Positions 57,944 to 64,000 of a DNA stretch of 64,000 bases are shown piece by piece (the stretch's first letter is position 1; the number at the start of each line of letters is the position of its first letter). The notes under the pieces are model-generated. The model was not told where the DNA came from and made no database searches. It saw nothing but the letters and a program-made list of their open reading frames with translations. Source of the DNA: Robertmurraya_A mangrovi (GTDB lineage Bacteria > Bacillota > Bacilli > Bacillales > Cytobacillaceae); the NCBI RefSeq assembly GCF_034427655.1, contig NZ_JAXOFX010000019.1, positions 18,475 to 82,474 of the forward strand, given 5' to 3'. A program made the translations under genes and the position numbers.

Positions 57944-59629
57944 TTATATTTTAAATATCTGAACCGAAGATTGTAATTCTTGTGCCATAGCACTTACTTC
58001 TTCGGCACTACTTGAAACAGTTTCCATTGCAGCGGTTGTTTCTTGAGTGGATGCAGCCACTTCTTCTGTACTTGAAGCGGTACTTTCCATAATAGTTGAA
58101 AGCTTGTGTATAAGAGCAACGATTTTATCTGAACTTGCAACTTCTTCATCTGTTACATCAGTAATGCTATTCACTTCTTTTAAGGTAATTGTCACAGCAG
58201 TTAGAATACGATCAAGGGCATGTCCAGCACTTGCTACAACAGTAACACCCTGTTCTACCTCTACCTTATTTTCTTGAATAGCTTTAACCACTTCTCCTGT
58301 ACTTCCGGAAATTTTCCTAACAAGCTCTGCTACTTGACTTGCCCCATCATTGGATTGCTCAGCCAATTTACGAACCTCTTCTGCTACTACAGCAAAACCT
58401 CGTCCATGTTCTCCCGCCCTTGCTGCTTCAATGGAGGCATTGAGAGCCAGTAAATTGGTTTGGTCTGCAATACTAGTAATCATTTTAGTAATGTGTCCAA
58501 TTTCTTGTGAATATTGATCGAGCTTTTGAATTAGCCCTTCTGTTTCTACTGTTCTACTGCGAATAATCTCCATTTTATTAATAGATTTACTCACAATATC
58601 TTTACCTGCGTTTGCTGTTTGAAATGTGGTTTCTGAGTTTTGCTGGGCAGAAATGGCTTTCCCTTTGGCAATCTGAATAAGAGACGATAACTCTAATAAT
58701 ACTTTTGAAACTTCTACAACAGATTGATTACCAGTCTCTGTGTTCTGTGCCACGTAGTTCATTGAGTTTGAAACCTCTGCAGCGGAAGCAGATACTTGTT
58801 CACTAGATGCTGCCATTTGTTCTGAAACAGCCGTCAATTCTGATGATGATTCAATAACAGTTGACACTACTCCTCTTAAACTTTTGCTCATATCGTTAAA
58901 AGAACCAGCTAAATCCCCAATCTCATCGTTATTTTTTAAGATAATGTCTTCACCCGTTAAATCTCCGTTTGCAATTCTTTTTGCTCGATTAGAAATCTCA
59001 ATCACTGGGTAAGCGACTTTTCTTCCAACAAATATTCCTATTCCAACAGCTAGTATGATCGCTAAACCAATTAGTGCAATTAATATATATAGAGACTCAT
59101 CATATTTTTGTTTGTTCTTATTTAATAAGTCATAGGCTACTTCTTTATTAATGTTAATTAGAGCGGTTATATTTTCACTAGCAGGTCCAAAATATTGTCC
59201 ACCTGCTTTTAATCCTATTTTGGCTTCTTCATACTGCCCATTTCTAATTAACTTGATATTATTGGCTACAACTCCAGTAAATTGACTCCAGTTTGCTTCA
59301 AACTCTTTAAACTTTGCTTCTTCTTCAGGAACAAGATAGCTCTCTTTATATGCCTTAATTAATTCTTCAATCTTTAAAATATTCTCTTCGGCAACTTTTG
59401 TTGTTGCTGGGTCTTCTAAGTTAACAGCTGTTACCATTTGCACACGGGTATTCTCAGAGTACTTAGCAATTTCAGCTATTTGAGCTAAGGGTACAACACG
59501 ATCGTTGTACATATCTACTCCATTTTGATTTACGGTAGATAACGTGTAAATTGCTTCCAAACCTAAACCTACCATGATTATGACTATAATAAAATACGAT
59601 AATAAGAGTTTCTTTGTTAACTTTGCCAT
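57944..59629 (-). CDS. Methyl-accepting chemotaxis protein with four-helix-bundle sensor
   Basis: A 561-residue membrane chemoreceptor. The ATG at 59627-59629 has GAGGTG 9 bases upstream; a GTG four codons earlier overlaps it. Helix 1 (LLLSYFIIVIIMVGLGLEAI) is followed by a 4HB_MCP sensor (about residues 30-180), helix 2 (ILIALIGLAIILAVGIGIFV), HAMP, and a signalling hairpin with tip IADQTNLLALNASIEAARAG. It lies between a HATPase gene and a STAS gene, about 40 and 150 bases from them. The association suggests signalling to a partner-switching pair rather than, or as well as, to CheA. Confidence 0.92.
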   Translation of the reverse strand: MAKLTKKLLLSYFIIVIIMVGLGLEAIYTLSTVNQNGVDMYNDRVVPLAQIAEIAKYSENTRVQMVTAVNLEDPATTKVAEENILKIEELIKAYKESYLVPEEEAKFKEFEANWSQFTGVVANNIKLIRNGQYEEAKIGLKAGGQYFGPASENITALININKEVAYDLLNKNKQKYDESLYILIALIGLAIILAVGIGIFVGRKVAYPVIEISNRAKRIANGDLTGEDIILKNNDEIGDLAGSFNDMSKSLRGVVSTVIESSSELTAVSEQMAASSEQVSASAAEVSNSMNYVAQNTETGNQSVVEVSKVLLELSSLIQIAKGKAISAQQNSETTFQTANAGKDIVSKSINKMEIIRSRTVETEGLIQKLDQYSQEIGHITKMITSIADQTNLLALNASIEAARAGEHGRGFAVVAEEVRKLAEQSNDGASQVAELVRKISGSTGEVVKAIQENKVEVEQGVTVVASAGHALDRILTAVTITLKEVNSITDVTDEEVASSDKIVALIHKLSTIMESTASSTEEVAASTQETTAAMETVSSSAEEVSAMAQELQSSVQIFKI

Positions 59630-59669
59630 CCAATGATCCACCTCAATCTTTAAGTAAGCTTTCCATTAT

Positions 59670-60086
59670 TCATAGGGTTCTGATGTATTTCATCATAAGA
59701 ACTTCATTCCCCTTACGGTTGTAATACACTTTATCCGAAGCACTTGCTATAATGGATAAACCTCTCCCTGATTCCTCCAATAATTTTTCCTCAAATATGG
59801 CTTCTGGAGAAGCTGTTACACTACTTAATGCATCTTGGGCATTAAATCCCTTTCCGTTATCTTTTATTCGGATGATTAACCGGTCATAATTTGTAACCCT
59901 TATACAAAGAGTAACGGGTTTTTGATCTCGATTGGACTTAAGGGCATTGTTAATCGCCTCATTGACAGCCACTTCCATTAAAAAGGAAACAGGATTTCCA
60001 AGAATTAACTGAATCTCCTTATGTAAAGTACTTCGTAATTCTCGATATTCCGCTTGTGTACAAAAGGTATGTACGGTTCTATACAT
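59670..60086 (-). CDS. HATPase_c anti-sigma-factor/serine kinase-like protein
   Basis: A 138-residue GHKL-ATPase protein of the RsbW/SpoIIAB type. EVAVNEAINNALKSN is the N box, IRIKDNGKGFNAQDAL the G1 box, and LLEESGRGLSIIASASDKVY the G2 box. The ATG at 60084-60086 has GGAGG 8 bases before it; a TTG five codons upstream is rejected. It should bind ATP and phosphorylate the STAS partner encoded two genes downstream. The target it sequesters (a sigma factor or another output) is not encoded nearby. Confidence 0.88.
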   Translation of the reverse strand: MYRTVHTFCTQAEYRELRSTLHKEIQLILGNPVSFLMEVAVNEAINNALKSNRDQKPVTLCIRVTNYDRLIIRIKDNGKGFNAQDALSSVTASPEAIFEEKLLEESGRGLSIIASASDKVYYNRKGNEVLMMKYIRTL

Positions 60087-60337
60087 GTAACCAACCTCCA
60101 AAGGGAGTAAACTAATAGATGTGACAGAGCAATATGTTCAAAGTGGTTGTAAGTTTAATCCAGTTATTTATTAATCTCATACTAATTGACCTGTACACGA
60201 GGTAATACTAACCCATAATTCCAGTTTTCACTAGGTAAATAGTATAATGTTCACAATCCTTTCATATGAAGCTAGTCCTTTGTTCACGATTATGTCAAAA
60301 TTATATTTTTCAAGTGTCTATTTGTTCTTAATAGAAA

Positions 60338-60367
60338 ACTGACCCGGAAGTAAACTCCCGAGTCAGT
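60338..60367 (-). terminator. Terminator of the acidic-repeat protein operon
   Basis: ACTGACCCGGAAG and CTCCCGAGTCAGT pair with a short loop, followed by TTTTCTATT on the minus strand; it lies 14 bases past the stop at 60381. Confidence 0.85.
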
Positions 60368-60380
60368 TTGAATTCTTACA

Positions 60381-60716
60381 TTATTTAATACTAATCTCTA
60401 CACTAGCGGGACCTTTGTTCTTTGTGGAAACAGATACTCCAGATCCTCCACTCTCCTGAATAATTTCAAAGGAAACCTTTCTTTTGACATTTGCTACATC
60501 CACTTTATATATTCTTTCCGTACCTGGTTGAAGAGTATCACTTTTAATTGGTTTTCCATCTAAAAATATTCCTAGAGATTCTTTTAAATCCGAATCCTTA
60601 TCATAAGCATTTAAATTGAACTTACGACTTTGCTCAGTGTGACTATTCCTTACTTTTACAAGAATAGCCTTACCCTTTGCCGGGATGGAACAACGCGAGA
60701 TATTTCTTTTGGCCAT
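60381..60716 (-). CDS. Hypothetical 111-residue protein encoded with the acidic repeat protein
   Basis: A 111-residue beta-rich hydrophilic protein with a net positive charge (AKRNISRCSIPAKGKAILVK at the start; GVSVSTKNKGPASVEISIK at the end). No signal peptide or membrane helix. No family was recognised. It lies 29 bases behind the giant acidic protein gene and shares its terminator, so the two are probably co-transcribed. Opposite charges suggest the two proteins may bind each other; this is inference. GGAGGAGG precedes the ATG. Confidence 0.7.
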   Translation of the reverse strand: MAKRNISRCSIPAKGKAILVKVRNSHTEQSRKFNLNAYDKDSDLKESLGIFLDGKPIKSDTLQPGTERIYKVDVANVKRKVSFEIIQESGGSGVSVSTKNKGPASVEISIK

Positions 60717-60745
60717 AAGAACCTCCTCCTTCCCTATCTAACTAA

Positions 60746-63700
60746 TTAGGACTCATTCTTTTTTAGATTATTAATTGCATCAAGGACCGCTTGACGGTTT
60801 CCGTTCCCTTCTTGAATCATTGTCGAAAGAGTATTAGTTAGGTTAGCGATAAGCGAGTCGATATTGCTGCCTCCAGTTTGATTCCCTCTTAAAGCTTCAA
60901 GCATACTAATTGTGGATAAAATAGATGCAATAGCTGTTGCATTATTATCTACATAACTAATCACAACGTTGTTACCATTCGTGAAAGTATTCCCACCTGC
61001 GCTGATCGTGTTACCATCAAAGCTAGTATTTGCATCTGCATTTGCGTCGGCGTCCGCTTCTGCATCCGCTTCCGCATCCGCTTCTGCATCCGCTTCCGCA
61101 TCTGCTTCGGCATCTGCTTCCGCATCCGCTTCCGCATCTGCTTCTGCATCTGCTTCGGCATCCGCTTCCGCTTCCGCATCTGCTTCGGCATCCGCTTCCG
61201 CATCCGCTTCGGCATCCGCTTCCGCATCCGCTTCCGCTTCCGCATCCGCTTCAGCATCCGCTTCGGCATCCGCTTCCGCATCTGCTTCTGCATCTGCTTC
61301 CGCATCCGCTTCGGCATCCGCTTCCGCATCTGCTTCCGCATCCGCTTCCGCATCTGCTTCCGCATCCGCTTCCGCATCCGCTTCCGCATCTGCTTCTGCA
61401 TCTGCTTCCGCATCCGCTTCTGCATCCGCTTCGGCGTCAGCTTCGGCGTCAGCTTCTGCATCTGCATCCGCTTCCGCTTCGGCATCCGCTTCCGCGTCCG
61501 CTTCCGCATCGGCTTCCGCATCCGCTTCCGCATCGGCTTCTGCATCCGCTTCCGCGTCCGCTTCCGCATCAGCGTCAGCATCGGCATCCGCTTCCGCGTC
61601 GGCTTCTGCATCCGCTTCCGCGTCGGCTTCTGCGTCCGCTTCTGCATCCGCTTCTGCATCCGCTTCGGCTTCGGCATCGGCATCAGCGTCAGCGTCGGCT
61701 TCTGCATCCGCTTCCGCGTCGGCTTCAGCGTCCGCTTCTGCATCCGCTTCTGCATCCGCTTCTGCATCCGCTTCGGCATCGGCATCAGCGTCGGCTTCTG
61801 CATCCGCTTCCGCATCGGCTTCTGCATCCGCTTCTGCATCCGCTTCGGCATCCGCTTCTGCATCGGCTTCCGCATCCGCTTCTGCATCCGCTTCGGCATC
61901 CGCTTCGGCATCCGCTTCGGCATCGGCTTCCGCATCCGCTTCTGCATCCGCTTCGGCGTCCGCTTCGGCGTCAGCTTCTGCATCTGCATCCGCATCAGCT
62001 TCGGCATCCGCTTCCGCGTCCGCTTCCGCATCGGCTTCCGCATCCGCTTCCGCGTCCGCTTCCGCATCAGCGTCAGCATCGGCATCCGCTTCCGCGTCGG
62101 CTTCTGCATCCGCTTCCGCGTCGGCTTCAGCGTCCGCTTCTGCATCCGCTTCGGCATCCGCTTCTGCATCGGCATCAGCGTCAGCGTCGGCTTCTGCATC
62201 CGCTTCGGCATCTGCTTCCGCATCGGCTTCTGCATCTGCTTCTGCATCCGCTTCAGCATCTGCTTCGGCGTCCGCTTCGGCATCCGCTTCCGCATCGGCT
62301 TCTGCATCCGCTTCCGCATCGGCGTCGGCTTCGGCATCCGCTTCCGCATCTGCTTCGGCATCCGCTTCAGCATCTGCTTCGGCGTCCGCTTCGGCATCCG
62401 CTTCCGCATCGGCTTCTGCATCCGCTTCCGCATCGGCGTCGGCTTCCGCTTCGGCATCCGCTTCCGCATCTGCTTCGGCATCCGCTTCTGCATCTGCTTC
62501 TGCATCTGCTTCGGCATCCGCTTCCGCATCGGCTTCTGCATCCGCTTCCGCATCGGCTTCTGCTTCTGCTTCTGCATCCGCTTCAGCATCTGCTTCGGCG
62601 TCCGCTTCGGCATCCGCTTCCGCATCGGCTTCTGCATCCGCTTCCGCATCGGCGTCGGCTTCCGCTTCGGCTTCCGCTTCCGCATCGGCTTCGGCATCCG
62701 CTTCTGCATCCGCTTCGGCATCCGCTTCGGCATCCGCTTCCGCATCGGCTTCGGCATCCGCTTCTGCATCCGCTTCGGCATCCGCTTCGGCATCGGCTTC
62801 TGCTTCCGCATCGGCTTCGGCGTCCGCTTCTGCATCCGCTTCGGCATCCGCTTCGGCATCCGCTTCTGCATCCGCTTCTGCATCCGCTTCTGCATCCGCT
62901 TCTGCATCCGCTTCGGCATCGGCATCAGCGTCAGCGTCGGCTTCTGCATCCGCTTCAGCATCTGCTTCTGCATCCGCTTCCGCATCGGCTTCTGCGTCGG
63001 CGTCGGCTTCTGCATCTGCTTCCGCATCTGCTTCTGAATCTGCTTCTGCATCAGCTTCCGCATCAGCATCGGCATCTGCGTCGGCTTCTGCATCGGCATC
63101 TGCTTCCGCATCGGCATCTGCTTCCGCATCGGCGTCGGCATCGGCATCTGCATCGGCTTCTGCATCAGCATCAGCATCGGCGTCTGCGTCGGCATCAGCT
63201 TCCGCATCTGCATCAGCATCAGCGTCTGCATCGGCTTCCGCATCCGCATCGGCTTCCGCATCGGCTTCCGCATCGGCGTCGGCATCCGCATCTGCATCTG
63301 CATCTGCATGGGCTTCTGCATCAGCATCAGCATCGGCGTCGGCGTCGGCATCAGCTTCCGCATCTGCATCAGCCTCAGCGTCTGCATCGGCTTCCGCATC
63401 CGCATCGGCTTCCGCATCCGCATTCGCATCCGCATTTGCCTCAGCATTTGCCTCAGCCTCTGCAATGGCTACACCATCTGCTTCTACCTCTACATCAGTC
63501 TCTACAACAGAGATCCCATTAATTTCATCCTGTAAAGCTTCTATACTATCATTTAACCTTTGTCTTTTTCTTTCCAGTCTTGCTTCTGGTAAGTCTCCTG
63601 CAAATCGTTCTAGATGTTCTAATTTAGCCAATAAACGTTCAAGCCTGGCTTGTAGGCGAGCATTTTTTCTATCATTACGTTGTTGTTCTTCGTTATCCAA
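60746..63700 (-). CDS. Giant acidic protein of alternating Ala and Asp/Glu
   Basis: A 984-residue protein. Residues 1-60 are a charged helical region (LQARLERLLAKLEHLERF). From about residue 80 to 895 nearly every second residue is Ala and the others are Glu or Asp, mostly as the tetrapeptide EADA; near the N-terminal end DADA dominates. The last 85 residues are a normal folded-type region (TISAGGNTFTNGNNVVISYV, then ALRGNQTGGSNIDSL and IQEGNGNRQAVLDAINNLKK). No signal peptide. It has over 400 acidic residues, so the polymer is extremely anionic. Three other frames through the repeat are also open, an effect of the repeat. Codon variation that keeps Ala-Glu/Asp while mixing codons supports this frame. 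AGGAGG lies upstream. Function unknown. Confidence 0.85.
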   Translation of the reverse strand: MDNEEQQRNDRKNARLQARLERLLAKLEHLERFAGDLPEARLERKRQRLNDSIEALQDEINGISVVETDVEVEADGVAIAEAEANAEANADANADAEADADAEADADAEADADAEADADADADADADAEAHADADADADADADAEADAEADADAEADADADADADAEADADADADADADAEADADADADADAEADADAEADADAEADADADADAEADAEADSEADAEADAEADADAEADAEADAEADAEADAEADADADADAEADAEADAEADAEADAEADAEADAEADAEADAEADAEAEADAEADAEADAEADAEADAEADAEADAEADAEADAEADAEAEAEAEADADAEADAEADAEADAEADAEADAEADAEAEAEADAEADAEADAEADAEADAEADAEADAEADAEADAEAEADADAEADAEADAEADAEADAEADAEADAEADAEADAEADADAEADAEADAEADAEADAEADAEADAEADAEADAEADAEADAEADADADADAEADAEADAEADAEADAEADAEADAEADADADADAEADAEADAEADAEADAEADAEADADADAEADAEADAEADAEADAEADAEADAEADAEADAEADAEADAEADAEADAEADAEADAEADAEADADADAEADAEADAEADAEADAEADAEADAEADADADADAEAEADAEADAEADAEADAEADAEADAEADADADADAEADAEADAEADAEADAEADAEADAEADAEAEADADAEADAEADAEADAEADAEADAEADAEADAEADAEADAEADAEADAEADAEADAEADAEADAEADAEADAEADAEAEADAEADAEADAEADAEADAEAEADAEADAEADAEADAEADAEADAEADAEADAEADAEADADANADANTSFDGNTISAGGNTFTNGNNVVISYVDNNATAIASILSTISMLEALRGNQTGGSNIDSLIANLTNTLSTMIQEGNGNRQAVLDAINNLKKNES
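61030..63465. repeat. 12-bp-based tandem repeat tract coding for (Ala-Glu/Asp)n
   Basis: About 2.4 kb made almost wholly of hexamers of the type GCTTCN and GCATCN on the plus strand, combining into a 12-base unit that codes for E-A-D-A on the minus strand. Higher-order blocks recur, for example around 62250-62330, 62370-62440 and 62580-62650, showing expansion by block duplication. GC content is far above the surrounding AT-rich DNA. Confidence 0.93.
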
Positions 63701-63861
63701 ACCTAATTCCTCCTTCCTGAATGTACTACATTATAGTACTGCTACCGGGTAATTGTTCTGGGAGGATTAACCAATTTAGAGACTAATGCGGACCTTTAGG
63801 CTCAATTATTAATATATAATTCTTTAAAATATTTGGTTCAGCAAAAAATTCAAAATTAAAG

Positions 63862-64000
63862 AACCACCTCCAAAATGAAGTGACCCCTGTCAAGTAGACA
63901 GTGATAAAAACGCAAATTTAAGCAGCCTGAGTTCTGTATATATAAGGACTCAGGTTATTTAATTTCTTTTGAAATCTCTGGTAATTATAGAATCGTATGT
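63862..64000 (-). mobile_element. Probable end of an IS3-family insertion sequence, cut by the window edge
   Basis: On the minus strand the last 13 codons of a frame (TYDSIITRDFKRN) end at a TAA at 63959-63961. A hairpin CCTGAGTCC / GAACTCAGG follows, and then CTGTCTACTTGACAGGGGTC (about 63881-63904), which resembles terminal sequences of IS3/IS150-type elements as I remember them. The bulk of the transposase would be outside the window. The call is by resemblance only. Confidence 0.4.

Noticed and set aside
61030..63465. A CRISPR-like array because of many short repeats
   Set aside because: Repeats are 12 bases or less with no unique spacers, and no cas genes are present; the tract is coding.
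60961..63752. Long open frames in the repeat tract other than the acidic one: an Ala-Ser-rich plus-strand frame, a His-Pro-Leu-rich plus-strand frame and a Met-Arg-Lys-Pro-Gln-rich minus-strand frame
   Set aside because: They are by-products of the 12-base repeat. Only the acidic frame has a ribosome binding site, non-repeat ends of normal composition and a co-transcribed partner.

Overview
The window is a stretch of low-GC Gram-positive chromosome, almost certainly from an endospore-forming, motile member of the Bacillaceae. The evidence is a complete spore-germination receptor operon, a HemAT-type aerotaxis sensor and two further chemoreceptors, TatA/TatC of Bacillus type, FloT, YfmL, AggAGG ribosome binding sites and Bacillus-type terminators. 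No species can be named from the sequence alone. Most genes run on the minus strand. No rRNA or tRNA gene and no CRISPR array was seen.

Layout. 1-2.4 kb: DUF1700/PadR pair, then a secreted glycosidase-like protein behind a c-di-GMP-I riboswitch. 2.4-6.2 kb: amidase, PfkB sugar kinase and YfmL helicase. 6.3-10.5 kb: germination receptor operon in the order D-B-A-C. 10.7-16.7 kb: secreted 28-residue-repeat protein, NERD protein preceded by a phased repeat array, HemAT, and an MFS exporter divergent from an AraC regulator. 16.7-23.2 kb: PhoX-type phosphatase with its own tatA-tatC behind Pho-box-like and Fur-box-like sites, a DUF1540 protein, a split ThrE exporter and an M6 metalloprotease.

23.6-38.8 kb is the most striking part: a bacterial microcompartment (BMC) locus. 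A 12-gene minus-strand operon (31466 to 23570) encodes a class II aldolase with a C-terminal encapsulation helix, a CoA-acylating aldehyde dehydrogenase, five single-domain shell proteins, a pentameric vertex protein, PduL, a CoA-disulfide-reductase/NADH-oxidase-like flavoprotein and a two-subunit CoA-transferase. A divergent DeoR-type regulator separates it from a second operon (38749 to 32653) for a ribose-type ABC transporter, an MtnK-type kinase and an MtnA-type isomerase. Together they read as a catabolic route for a 5-deoxy-ribose-type sugar: uptake, C1 phosphorylation, isomerisation to the ketose-1-phosphate, then aldol cleavage to DHAP and a small aldehyde (acetaldehyde if the sugar is 5-deoxyribose) inside a shell, with conversion to acyl-CoA and acyl-phosphate. 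An 18-bp element, 17/18 identical, occurs in both promoter regions and is a good candidate operator tying the operons together.

39.2-48.2 kb: two polar amino-acid ABC transporter operons, the second coupled to a saccharopine-dehydrogenase-like enzyme, a small excisionase-fold protein, a coiled-coil spore-coat-like protein and a secreted M28 aminopeptidase. 48.4-56.5 kb: GAF-GGDEF cyclase, metallophosphoesterase, PaaX regulator, an orphan E1-alpha dehydrogenase subunit, a Cache chemoreceptor and FloT. 56.8-60.1 kb: a methyltransferase, and an unusual HATPase - chemoreceptor - STAS signalling module. 60.4-63.7 kb: a small protein of unknown function and a giant 984-residue acidic protein made mostly of alternating Ala and Asp/Glu, encoded by 2.4 kb of 12-bp-based repeats. 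The right edge looks like the end of an IS3-family insertion sequence.

Starts were moved from the longest reading frame to an internal codon wherever a clear ribosome binding site demanded it; these cases are noted. All functional statements come from reading motifs by eye, not from database searches.
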